A stretch of DNA of 64,000 nt, from positions 1-64,000 of the forward strand of contig JAJYBU010000011.1 in assembly GCA_021778845.1 (NCBI GenBank), in the 5' to 3' direction. This document shows, in pieces, positions 21,275 through 30,160 of the stretch (position 1 is its first letter; every line of letters begins with the position of its first letter). This DNA is from Acidobacteriota bacterium. Its GTDB lineage: Bacteria; Acidobacteriota; Terriglobia; Terriglobales; Acidobacteriaceae. The notes beneath the pieces were generated by a model that saw nothing but the letters and a program-made list of their open reading frames with translations, had not been told where the DNA came from and made no database searches. Both the position numbers and the translations under genes were made by a program.

Positions 21275-22468
21275 ATGAATTCATCAGATCGACGTTCGTT
21301 TCTCAAAGGAATTGGATCGGCAGGGGCCTTCTCGGTGATGCCGCCATCCGCCTTTGGTGCCCTGTCGCACGGCAACCGAATCATTCATGAGGTCGCGCAC
21401 CCCGGCCCGGCACCTGACGCCAAGCCGAAGTATTCCGTCAAGTTCGCCGTTGCGGGCATGAGTCACGACCACATCTACGGCATGGTGGGCGCCATGCTTC
21501 GCGGCGGCGGCGAACTGGTGAGCGTCTACGCCGCCGAACCCGAGCGCGGCGCCGAGTTTCTTCGCCGATATCCCCAGGCAAAGAAAGCCGCATCGGTCGA
21601 TGAGATCCTCAACGATCCCTCCATCCAACTCGTTCTCAGTTCTGCGATTCCGGTCGAGCGCGCACCACTTGGCATTCGCGTCATGCAGCACGGCAAAGAC
21701 TACCTCTCCGACAAGCCCGGCATCACCACGCTCGAACAATTAGCCGAGGTCCGCCGCGTGCAGGCTGAGACCAAGCGCATCTACGGCATCATGTACAGCG
21801 AGCGACTCGAAGTCCGCGCCGCCGTCAAGGCAGGAGAACTCGTTCAAGGCGGAGCCATCGGAAGAGTCGTGCAGACGCTGAACATCGCGCCCCACCAAAT
21901 CCAGCAGGGCCACGGCGACAACGGCGGTGCCTCGCCGCGTCCGGACTGGTTCTGGGAGCCCGCAAAGTACGGTGGCATTCTCACCGACATCGGATCGCAT
22001 CAGGTCGATCAGTTTCTCTTCTACACGGGCTCCACTGCGGCCGAGCCCGTCACCTCGCAGATCGGCAATATCAACCATCCTCAGCATCCAGAATTCCAGG
22101 ACTTCGGCGACGTAATGCTTCGCGGCAATCGCGGCGTTGGCTATGTGCGTGTGGACTGGTTCACACCCGACGGCCTCGGAACCTGGGGCGACGGCAGGCT
22201 TTTCATCCTCGGCACCGAAGGCTATATCGAGCTACGCAAATACACGGACATCGCCGGTCGCACGGGAGGCAATCATCTCTTCATCGTCGATCAGAAGCAG
22301 GTCCGCTATATCGATTGCAGCAATGTTCCACTTCCCTTCGGTCCTCAATTCATCTCCGACATCGTCAACCGAACCCAGACTGGACAGTCCCAGGCTCAGA
22401 CACTGCTTGCTGCGGAGCTCGTACTAAAGGCGCAGAAGAATGCACATTGGCTGCACCTCGACGCTTGA
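21275..22468 (+). CDS. Gfo/Idh/MocA-family oxidoreductase with Tat signal
   Basis: The 397-residue protein starts MNSSDRRSFLKGIGSAGAFS, a twin-arginine signal, so it is probably exported folded with its nicotinamide cofactor. The N-terminal Rossmann fold begins KFAVAGMSHDHIYG. The usual EKP motif appears as DKP (YLSDKPGITT). The C-terminal alpha/beta domain includes WFWEPAKYGGILTDIGSHQVDQF, the likely catalytic His region. The gene has a strong GAGAGGA ribosome site. It is followed after 56 bp by a second Tat-exported family member, and both are divergent from a TonB receptor. The substrate is a sugar or sugar derivative by family; it is not identified. Confidence 0.88.
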   Translation: MNSSDRRSFLKGIGSAGAFSVMPPSAFGALSHGNRIIHEVAHPGPAPDAKPKYSVKFAVAGMSHDHIYGMVGAMLRGGGELVSVYAAEPERGAEFLRRYPQAKKAASVDEILNDPSIQLVLSSAIPVERAPLGIRVMQHGKDYLSDKPGITTLEQLAEVRRVQAETKRIYGIMYSERLEVRAAVKAGELVQGGAIGRVVQTLNIAPHQIQQGHGDNGGASPRPDWFWEPAKYGGILTDIGSHQVDQFLFYTGSTAAEPVTSQIGNINHPQHPEFQDFGDVMLRGNRGVGYVRVDWFTPDGLGTWGDGRLFILGTEGYIELRKYTDIAGRTGGNHLFIVDQKQVRYIDCSNVPLPFGPQFISDIVNRTQTGQSQAQTLLAAELVLKAQKNAHWLHLDA

Positions 22469-22524
22469 TGGAACCGCACCACGAGTATCATCCCTGCACC
22501 ATCGCAGAGTTACGAGGACCGAAT

Positions 22525-23925
22525 ATGAAGCATAAGAAGCAGAATGGAATCTCGCGGCGCAATTTTCTGAAGACCTCGCTTGGAGCCGCGGTGGCTGCAG
22601 GGTTTCCAACCATCGTTCCCTCCTCGGTCCTCGGGCAGATGGCGCCGAGCAAGCGCATCAACGTAGGCGCAATCGGCGTCGGCCGCATTTCGCGAGGCCA
22701 CGACATGCCGGGTATCTGGAAGTACGACGATGCTCGCGTGATCGCGGTCTGCGACCTCTCAGACGACCGTATCGAACAAGCCAAGACGCTGGTCAATAGC
22801 GTCTACAGCAAGCAAACCGGCAAGTCCTACAATGGCGTCACCGGCTATCGCAACTATCACGACCTGCTGGCCAATAAGGACATCGACGCGGTCCTCGTGA
22901 GTACGCCCGACCATTGGCACGCTCTGATTGCTGTCGCCGCAGTGCGTGCGGGCAAAGATGTCTACCTGCAAAAACCCGCGTCGCTCACCATCGCCGAAGG
23001 CCGCTATCTCAGTGATGCGGTGCAGGCTTCGGGACGCATCCTCCAGATCGGCAGCCAGCAGCGCTCGACTGTGCAGTTTCGCCGCGCGGCAGAATTGGTG
23101 CGCAACGGCCGCATAGGCGATCTAAAGCATGTCGAGATCGGGCTTCCCGGCGATCCGGCCGGCGGCGACCCGACGCCAATGCCCGTTCCCGCAGGATTCA
23201 ATTATGAGATGTGGCTGGGCTCAACGCCCGACGTCTACTATACAGTGGACCGCGTCATGCCAACCAAAGACTTCTCCCGCCCCGGCTGGCTACGCTGTGA
23301 GCAGTTCGGTGCGGGCATGATCACCGGTTGGGGCGCCCATCATGTCGACAGTGCCTATTGGGGCATGAACACTGAGTACACCGGCCCCATCGAAATCTGG
23401 GGCTCCGCCACCTTTCCCACGCACGGCCTGTGGGACGTGCACGGCGACTTCCTCACCCACGCACGCTACGCCAACGGCGTCACCATGGACATCTCTGGGG
23501 CATTTCCCAACGGCATTAAATTCTATGGGACCAAGGGCTGGATCTTCGTCACCCGCACCGAGAATGTGACCGCAAGCGACCCCGGAAGCAACGCACCCAC
23601 AAGCGCACGCCTGAAGGCGACTGGCCTCGACGCCAGCGACCTTTCCATCCTCGATTCTGTGATCGGCCCGGACGAGGTTCACCTTTACGTGAGCAATGAT
23701 CAGCACCGGAACTGGCTCGACTCCATCCGTTCGCGCCAGATCCCCATCTCGCCAGTCGAGATGGGACACCGTGCCTGCTCCACCTGCCTGCTCCACCACA
23801 TCGCCATGAAGACAAACCGCCGGCTGTCTTGGGACCCGCAACAAGAGCGCTTCCATAATGACGACGATGCGAATGCCCGGTTATCACGGCCTCAGCGAGA
23901 GCCATACACGTTCGCGCACGCATAG
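22525..23925 (+). CDS. Second Tat-exported Gfo/Idh/MocA-family oxidoreductase
   Basis: Translation is placed at ATG 22525 because GAGGA precedes it. The product then begins MKHKKQNGISRRNFLKTSLG, a typical Tat leader. A longer frame upstream overlaps the previous gene and is disfavoured. The protein has 466 residues. The Rossmann motif is VGAIGVGRISRG, the EKP-like motif is QKP (YLQKPASLT), and the C-terminal domain carries GAGMITGWGAHHVDSAYWGM. This matches the exported Gfo/Idh/MocA subgroup found beside glycosidases. It probably acts in the periplasm with the preceding gene. A hairpin (23908-23938) overlaps its stop codon. Confidence 0.9.
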   Translation: MKHKKQNGISRRNFLKTSLGAAVAAGFPTIVPSSVLGQMAPSKRINVGAIGVGRISRGHDMPGIWKYDDARVIAVCDLSDDRIEQAKTLVNSVYSKQTGKSYNGVTGYRNYHDLLANKDIDAVLVSTPDHWHALIAVAAVRAGKDVYLQKPASLTIAEGRYLSDAVQASGRILQIGSQQRSTVQFRRAAELVRNGRIGDLKHVEIGLPGDPAGGDPTPMPVPAGFNYEMWLGSTPDVYYTVDRVMPTKDFSRPGWLRCEQFGAGMITGWGAHHVDSAYWGMNTEYTGPIEIWGSATFPTHGLWDVHGDFLTHARYANGVTMDISGAFPNGIKFYGTKGWIFVTRTENVTASDPGSNAPTSARLKATGLDASDLSILDSVIGPDEVHLYVSNDQHRNWLDSIRSRQIPISPVEMGHRACSTCLLHHIAMKTNRRLSWDPQQERFHNDDDANARLSRPQREPYTFAHA

Positions 23926-23938
23926 ATCGCGCGAACGT
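23908..23938. terminator. Hairpin terminator after the Gfo/Idh/MocA pair
   Basis: ACGTTCGCGC (23908-23917) pairs with GCGCGAACGT (23929-23938). The left arm lies inside the last codons of the oxidoreductase gene. It is between convergent genes and may act in both directions; no clear U-tract follows. Confidence 0.5.
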
Positions 23939-23990
23939 AGTGCAGTGAACCACGCCTTGCATATCGGCAACTCCGTCAGTGTGCGGGAGG

Positions 23991-24464
23991 CTAAGCCAGG
24001 CCTTCCGACCGCCCGATAGCGATGACGCAGTAGCGTGCAGGCGTGTCGCCAATATTTCTCAATCCATGCATAACGTTGGATGCCGTAAACACCACGCCAC
24101 CTGGACCCACGGCCTCGGGCGTCCCGTCGTTGAGAAACTCCAGCTTCCCCTCCCGGATAAACAGGATCTCGGAATGTCGGTGCCTGTGCGGCGGATGAGG
24201 CATCTTGCCCGCGGGCAACGTCGTCTCGTGAACCTCGATATATTCACCGGTAGCCAGAACCCCTGAGATGACCTTCCGCATGGCACCGCCATTTGTCGTA
24301 TGCGTCACGGGAAGCTCGTCATATGGGAATGTTTCAGACCGAGTGAGAACCTTGTCTCCAGTTGCATCGCCTGTCCCCTCGGCAGTTGCTGTCCTCTCGA
24401 CGCTGCCCAGCGCCACCAGCGCGGAGAGGGCAACACACATATCACGACGATTCATAGCTTTCAT
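23991..24464 (-). CDS. Small exported cupin-domain protein
   Basis: The single cupin fold contains [19 protein letters not shown] with a glutamate following in [10 protein letters not shown], and a later histidine in [10 protein letters not shown]. These are the metal-binding residues of the beta-barrel. The N-terminus ([19 protein letters not shown]) resembles a Tat or Sec leader. I place the start at ATG 24464, which has AGGATAGG upstream. An ATG at 24494 gives ten more residues and one at 24455 gives three fewer. It ends convergently with the second Gfo/Idh/MocA gene. A role in handling a sugar substrate is inferred from context. Confidence 0.78.
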   Translation of the reverse strand: MKAMNRRDMCVALSALVALGSVERTATAEGTGDATGDKVLTRSETFPYDELPVTHTTNGGAMRKVISGVLATGEYIEVHETTLPAGKMPHPPHRHRHSEILFIREGKLEFLNDGTPEAVGPGGVVFTASNVMHGLRNIGDTPARYCVIAIGRSEGLA

Positions 24465-24625
24465 GCAGCCTATCCTATACGCCTCAACTCGCATTCGTCA
24501 TGCACGATCGAGCCCATCATCACGCCCGTCGTCCAACTCAAGGATGCGGACTGATGGATGAGCCATATGACTTCGCGTCATGCCGAATGGGTCCTGCGCT
24601 AACTCCGGGAAGCAGGCATCCCCGC

Positions 24626-26335
24626 TCAGCGGTAACGATAAAGCCTGACTCGGTAGATTCTGCCCCTCGCCACATCAGTGCCGTACAGCCTCAACGCCTG
24701 CCCCTGAGAGTTTTCGTCCCCATTGAGCCTCCGCCTCGTGGCCCACGTTCCGTTCTCAAACAACTCTTCGTCGATACTCTCCACACCAACGATCGGCGGC
24801 CCCGGCTTCTCCGTCGAAAAGACAACCTGAGCATCGCCGCATCCGATCACCAGAAATTCGTTTGGTCCGGTCTGAAGGAACATCACCCCAATTCGTCCGC
24901 TTGCGCCCGCTGCGCTTCCGGCCCTGGTGATGGTGGCGGTGTAATCTCCAAAGGAAACTCTCGCAGCGCGTTGCGCATCACCTTCGATGAGTCCGGCCGC
25001 GACGCCGTCTGTCACCTGCTTGGCGAGAATCGCAGGCGCAAGCCTGCCCAACTCCGCGTACATAGAACTCAAAGCGCTTCCATCCACACGCTCTGACGGA
25101 TTCGTGATGCCCACAAGATCAAGCGGAACATTCCCTTGATCGTCAATCCCAAAGGCAGAGAAGCCGATGGCGGATAAGCGGCCAAACGCATACAGCGCAT
25201 TCGCTGCACCCGCCGAGCCGGACTGAGCCTCCGGAATGAACAGCGGATTATCAGGCCGCGAGTACGAACCAGCCCAATGCGCAAAATCGTTGAAGTAGAT
25301 ATCCGGAGAAAGAAAATCGAGCGACGGCGCTCCTGCATGCCATACGTCCATCGAATGCGGCAGCGGCCCCCCGCTGTTATATTGCCCTGGCTCATAGTTC
25401 GGCCGGATCAATGCTGCATTGGCATACATCGGCAAAGGATATTCCGCTTTGCCGGCAGCGGCGATCCGATCAATATATGTGGCATATTGCCAGGCCATGA
25501 AGAGGTCATCCGTCAAAGAAGTCTTGCCAAACACCTCTTGCCACGTCCCAGCTCGCCTCGCTCCCGCCGATTCCCAGGCAGCACGAAACTCCGGGTTCAA
25601 CGTTGCTCGATGCGCTTCGAGAAATTTCATGAGTGTCGTTGGCACCGCGGCTGCAAACGCCGCATCCGCGACCGCCGAGTAGTCCCGAGCTTCGGGAATG
25701 ACACCAACCTCATTCTCCACCTGCACCATCAGCACGGTATGCCTGTCACCATCCGCCTCTCGCAGATGGTGCATCAACGCCGCGAAAGCTTTCGCATCCG
25801 CATCTCGAACGACCGCACTGAACGGTGACAGCCGCTCCGTGTCTCTACCATCGCTCGTCTGCACGCGTGGAAACCGCTCCGTATTCGTCTTCACCCATGC
25901 TGGCACGTAACTGGAATAGGTATTTTTCCAAGCCCCAAACCACAGAACGACAAGCTTGAGATGATTCTCGCGGGCTCCGGCAAGCAGTCCATCCAGGCAT
26001 CGGAAGTCAAACTTCCCTTCTTCAGGCTCAATCGTCTCCCAGGCAACCGGCAAGACTACCGTATTCAGATGCATCGCTGCCAGCCGTGGCCAAACGGGTT
26101 GCATATACTCCACGCTGGATGAACTGGAATTATGCAACTCTCCGCCCAGTATCAAAAAGGGTTTGCGATCGACAATGAGTTGCGTCGCGCTCCCCATCTT
26201 TTGCAAATGGGGCAGAGACGAGTGCAGATCAGGAGTCTGCGCTGTAGCAAGCAGGGGCCACGCAATCGCACCTGCAAGTATGAGGATGCTAAGCCTTCTC
26301 AATGATGGCGTTCCATTCTTGTGACGCGGTCTCAA
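24626..26335 (-). CDS. Secreted GH35-like glycoside hydrolase (beta-galactosidase-like, DUF5597 type)
   Basis: The protein has about 569 residues with an N-terminal signal (LSILILAGAIAWPLLATAQ). The (beta/alpha)8 barrel begins PFLILGGELHNSS. It shows VVLPVAWETIEPEEGKFDF, the acid/base glutamate in VQVENEVG near residues 207-209, and a likely nucleophile glutamate in LFIPEAQSG. The C-terminal part (KQVTDGVAAGLIEGDAQRA onward) resembles the beta-sandwich called DUF5597. It probably cleaves beta-galactosides from the outside or in the periplasm. The upstream start is TTG (26335); another TTG at 26299 would place the signal peptide closer to the N-terminus. It belongs to the same locus as the TonB receptor and the oxidoreductases. 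Confidence 0.85.
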   Translation of the reverse strand: MRPRHKNGTPSLRRLSILILAGAIAWPLLATAQTPDLHSSLPHLQKMGSATQLIVDRKPFLILGGELHNSSSSSVEYMQPVWPRLAAMHLNTVVLPVAWETIEPEEGKFDFRCLDGLLAGARENHLKLVVLWFGAWKNTYSSYVPAWVKTNTERFPRVQTSDGRDTERLSPFSAVVRDADAKAFAALMHHLREADGDRHTVLMVQVENEVGVIPEARDYSAVADAAFAAAVPTTLMKFLEAHRATLNPEFRAAWESAGARRAGTWQEVFGKTSLTDDLFMAWQYATYIDRIAAAGKAEYPLPMYANAALIRPNYEPGQYNSGGPLPHSMDVWHAGAPSLDFLSPDIYFNDFAHWAGSYSRPDNPLFIPEAQSGSAGAANALYAFGRLSAIGFSAFGIDDQGNVPLDLVGITNPSERVDGSALSSMYAELGRLAPAILAKQVTDGVAAGLIEGDAQRAARVSFGDYTATITRAGSAAGASGRIGVMFLQTGPNEFLVIGCGDAQVVFSTEKPGPPIVGVESIDEELFENGTWATRRRLNGDENSQGQALRLYGTDVARGRIYRVRLYRYR

Positions 26336-26458
26336 TGGTCACGTTGAAGACAATGACTTCGGACGGCCTCAGACATGATTGTTTTACCTTGCCCTGTGAC
26401 CTTTGTGCAAGACGCAGCTACACCGCTGCTTTGCATTTCATTTCTATCTGACGCCTTA

Positions 26459-27757
26459 CTACTCGACCCTTGAAAGAATTCCCATCTCCTCATAGATCGG
26501 CCGCATCACCGCGCGCACGCCCGGCAGTTGCACGGTAAACCACAGCGACCCCACCACACAAACTGCCCCCGTAATCATCACCGTATGCGGAGCGCCGAGC
26601 TTGTGCGCCAGTGCTCCAGCCAGCAGGCTCCCGAACGGCGCCATACCCACAAACGCCATCGTGTAATAGCTCATCACGCGCCCGCGCTTATCCTCCGGCA
26701 CCAGCGTCTGGATCACCGTGTTGCTCGCCGCCAGCCCCTGCATCATGCCGAACCCGACCACCAGCATCAGCAATACGCTCAGCCACAACACATGCGACAA
26801 TCCAAATAAAATCAGTCCCACACCAAACATTGCGGCTGCCACCGGGATCATCGTCGTCAGCCCCCGCACCGTCTTGCGCAGTGCCAGCGAAATCGCCGAT
26901 GCCAACGCCCCAACCCCTGACGCTCCCGTCAGAAACCCCAGCGTATGCGCTCCACCATGCAGAATCTTTCCTGCAAAGATCGGCAGCAACACCATGAACG
27001 GCATCCCCATCAGACTGACCACCGCGAACAGCAGCAGGATCGTCCGGATAGGTTTGAAGGTGCTCACGTACGACCATCCTTCTTTCATCTGCACCAGCAT
27101 CGTTGCGGGCACGCGTCGCAGATCCAGCGGCTTCACATGCATCATCACCAGCGACGCAATGACCGCTCCATAGCTCAGGCCGTCGATCAGAAAGCAGTAC
27201 CCCTCACCCACCCAGGCAATCACCAGACCCGCCAGCGCGGGTCCCACCAGCCTCGCCATATTCACGATCGACGAGTTCAGCGCGATCGCATTGCCAAGGT
27301 CCTGTTTATCGTCCACCATCTGCACCAGAAACGCTTGGCGCCCTGGCATATCAAACGCATTAATCAGGCCCTGCAACGCCGCCAGCACAATGATCTCGTG
27401 AATCGTAATCACCCTTGCCAGCGTCAACGCAGCCATTGCCAGCGACTGAATCCCGGCCAGCGCCTGTGTCCACACCAACAGCTTTCGCCGATCCAGTCGC
27501 TCCACCCACACCCCTGCAAACGGTGCCAGAAGAAACGTCAGAATCTGTCCCGAAAATCCCACCACTCCCAGCAACAGCGCCGACCCTGTCAGCCGGTACA
27601 CCAGCCAGCTCGTCGCCAGCCGCGTCATCCATGTTCCAATCAACGAGACGCTCTGGCCTGTAACAAACAGCTTGAAGTTCCGATGCCGCAGCGCCCTCCA
27701 CGCATGCGAAAATCTACTCGCCGCCTGCTCCACCCCCTGCGTCAACTCTGCTGCCAT
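26459..27757 (-). CDS. MFS transporter, enterobactin-exporter (EntS/MFS_3) type
   Basis: The 432 residues have about twelve hydrophobic helices. The N-terminus is WRALRHRNFKLFVTGQSVSLIGTWM, characteristic of the MFS_3 group. The inter-helix basic motif is GVWVERLDRRKLL, and VPEDKRGRVMS appears in the second half. The ATG at 27757 gives a cytoplasmic N-terminus. It lies 84 bp upstream of the convergent-strand border with glgX on the same strand. The substrate is not predictable; members export siderophores or drugs, and many are uncharacterised. Confidence 0.88.
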   Translation of the reverse strand: MAAELTQGVEQAASRFSHAWRALRHRNFKLFVTGQSVSLIGTWMTRLATSWLVYRLTGSALLLGVVGFSGQILTFLLAPFAGVWVERLDRRKLLVWTQALAGIQSLAMAALTLARVITIHEIIVLAALQGLINAFDMPGRQAFLVQMVDDKQDLGNAIALNSSIVNMARLVGPALAGLVIAWVGEGYCFLIDGLSYGAVIASLVMMHVKPLDLRRVPATMLVQMKEGWSYVSTFKPIRTILLLFAVVSLMGMPFMVLLPIFAGKILHGGAHTLGFLTGASGVGALASAISLALRKTVRGLTTMIPVAAAMFGVGLILFGLSHVLWLSVLLMLVVGFGMMQGLAASNTVIQTLVPEDKRGRVMSYYTMAFVGMAPFGSLLAGALAHKLGAPHTVMITGAVCVVGSLWFTVQLPGVRAVMRPIYEEMGILSRVE

Positions 27758-27841
27758 ATCACTCTAGATGCTACCGCCATTCGATCGACTCATCGCACCT
27801 GCCATCAGCACCTCTCCGCTCCGTCTCGAACGGCTCACCAC

Positions 27842-30007
27842 TTAAAGAGTACGCGCCAGCCTGTGCCGCACCGGTACCTTCTCAATCTCCTCCGTGCAAT
27901 CCGAGTAGACCCGCACCGATCGTCCACCCAGAATCACCTTGCCATCGGTCGCAGCATCACAAAATGGATTGTCAATATTCTCCGTATCCAGCACCTGCCT
28001 CCACGGACATCCCGCCGGCGGCTCGGGCAGTACATAATCCACGCCCTGATCTGCAGCATTCACGAGGATCAGAAAGCTGTCGTCGATCACCGGCATGCCG
28101 TCGTCATCCATCACATTCAGAGTCTTCCCGTTGAGCATTAATCCAATCGACTTATTCCACGCCTCGTTCCATGCCTCTTCTGGAATTTCGCCGCCATCGG
28201 TCCCATGCCACGAAATATCGCGCACCACCGACCCGCGAATCTGACGGTCCTGAAAAAACTTGCGGCGGTGCAGATTCGGATGATCCTTCCGCAACTGAAT
28301 CAGCTTCGACGTAAACTCCAGCAGCCGTTTCCTCGGCTTATCGAGCTTCCAGTCATGCCACGTCAACTCATTATCCTGGCAGTAGCAGTTGTTGTTTCCA
28401 CGCTGAGACCGCGCAAATTCATCTCCCCCCAACAGCATCGGAACGCCCTGACTCATCATCAGCACGGTCAGAAAGTTCCGCATCTGCCTCTCGCGCAGCA
28501 GGTTGATGTGCGCATCCTCCGTCGGCCCCTCAACGCCCATGTTCCAGCTATCGTTGCTATCGGACCCATCCTTGTTCTCGTTGCCGTTAGCCTCGTTATG
28601 CTTCTGGTTGTAGCTCACCAGATCGCACAGCGTAAATCCATCATGCGCGGTAATGAAGTTGATCGACGCCGACGGCTTGCGACCATCGCTCTTATACAGA
28701 TCGCTCGATCCCGTCAGCCGGTACGCAAAGTCCGACAGTTGTCCGCTATCGCCCTTCAGGAATCGCCTCACCGTGTCCCGGTATTTACCATTCCACTCCG
28801 CCCACAGCACAGGGAAATTGCCCACCTGATATCCACCCTCACCGATATCCCATGGCTCCGCAATCAACTTCACATCCGCAAGCGTCGGGTCCTGATGAAT
28901 CGTATCGAAGAACGCGCCCAGTTTGTTCACATCATTCAGCTCACGTGCCAGGGTCGACGCCAGATCGAAGCGAAACCCATCCACATGCATCTCCGAAACC
29001 CAGTACCGCAAACTATCCATGATTAACTTCAACGTCTGCGGGTTATACACATTCAACGTATTCCCCGTACCCGTATAGTCCACGTAACGCCGTGCATCAT
29101 CAGCGTCCGTGCGGTAATACGTCGTGTTGTCGACGCCCTTCAGCGATAGCATCGGCCCTCGCTCATCGCCCTCGCAGGTGTGGTTATAGACCACATCCAG
29201 AATGACCTCAAGTCCCTCCGCATGCAGCCGTTTCACCATCTGTTTGAACTCGACCACCTGCTGTCCATCGTCGCCGCTAGAGCTATACCGAGACATCGGA
29301 GCGAAGTAGCCCAGCGTGTTATAGCCCCAATAATCGCGCAGTCCCCGATCCAGCAGATTTCCCTCATCAATAAAGTGATGCACGGGCATCAACTCAACCG
29401 CCGTCACTCCCAGCTTCTTCAAATAAGCAATGCTCGCATCGTGTGCCAACCCCGCATACGTTCCACGCAAATTCTCAGGCACATCCGGATTTCTCATCGA
29501 GAATCCGCGCACATGCATCTCATAGATAATCGAATCCGAAATCGGTATCTCAGGCGGAGTATCCTCTCCCCAATCGAAATGCCAGTCCACCACAACGCTC
29601 TTCGGAACAAAATCCGCATCGTTTATCTCGCACTTCTTCGTATCGTCACCGGACGCCACGTCATACGGCATGATCGGTCCCTTATGGTCGACCTCGCCAG
29701 AAATCGCCTTCGCATACGGATCGACCAGCAGCTTCTTCACATTGAAGCGCAGCCCCTTCTCCGGCTCCCACGGCCCATCCACCCGATACCCGTAGCGTTG
29801 TCCCGGCTGGATATGGCGCACCAGCCCATGCCACACAAACGCCATCTGCTCCTTCAGTTCGATGCAATCAATCTGCTTGCCCTCATCGTCGAACAAGCAA
29901 ACGTGAACGGCCGTGGCGTTCTCCGAGTACAACGCAAAATTCGTTCCCAGGGCCGTGGGAGTGGCTCCCAGTGGGTAGGGCTTTCCGGGCAACAACGTTC
30001 GTGGCAT
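27842..30007 (-). CDS. glgX: Glycogen debranching enzyme GlgX (isoamylase-type GH13)
   Basis: The 721-residue enzyme hydrolyses alpha-1,6 branches of phosphorylase-limit glycogen. The N-terminal CBM48 begins PLGATPTALGTNFALYSENA. GH13 region I is LDVVYNHTCEGDE, the nucleophile region is VDGFRFDLAS, the general acid is in KLIAEPWDIG, and the transition-state aspartate is in NFITAHDGFTL. The isoamylase/GlgX signature GGDEFARSQRGNNNCYCQDN is present. Its length fits the longer GlgX/TreX forms. Downstream on the same strand is the MFS gene; upstream is the NHL protein. No glgB, glgP or treY/treZ is adjacent. Confidence 0.95.
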   Translation of the reverse strand: MPRTLLPGKPYPLGATPTALGTNFALYSENATAVHVCLFDDEGKQIDCIELKEQMAFVWHGLVRHIQPGQRYGYRVDGPWEPEKGLRFNVKKLLVDPYAKAISGEVDHKGPIMPYDVASGDDTKKCEINDADFVPKSVVVDWHFDWGEDTPPEIPISDSIIYEMHVRGFSMRNPDVPENLRGTYAGLAHDASIAYLKKLGVTAVELMPVHHFIDEGNLLDRGLRDYWGYNTLGYFAPMSRYSSSGDDGQQVVEFKQMVKRLHAEGLEVILDVVYNHTCEGDERGPMLSLKGVDNTTYYRTDADDARRYVDYTGTGNTLNVYNPQTLKLIMDSLRYWVSEMHVDGFRFDLASTLARELNDVNKLGAFFDTIHQDPTLADVKLIAEPWDIGEGGYQVGNFPVLWAEWNGKYRDTVRRFLKGDSGQLSDFAYRLTGSSDLYKSDGRKPSASINFITAHDGFTLCDLVSYNQKHNEANGNENKDGSDSNDSWNMGVEGPTEDAHINLLRERQMRNFLTVLMMSQGVPMLLGGDEFARSQRGNNNCYCQDNELTWHDWKLDKPRKRLLEFTSKLIQLRKDHPNLHRRKFFQDRQIRGSVVRDISWHGTDGGEIPEEAWNEAWNKSIGLMLNGKTLNVMDDDGMPVIDDSFLILVNAADQGVDYVLPEPPAGCPWRQVLDTENIDNPFCDAATDGKVILGGRSVRVYSDCTEEIEKVPVRHRLARTL

Positions 30008-30160
30008 AGGGTAGTCTCACTTCACAAAGCTGGCGAGCCGTATCGCGGCACCATCAAAATCTCTCGAGCCGCCTTCTCCTCCCAATAGATGCACAATTCC
30101 ATCTGGAAAGCTGCTCGCTCCGGCCTCTTGTTTGCCCACACCCACCATCGCACCAAATCC

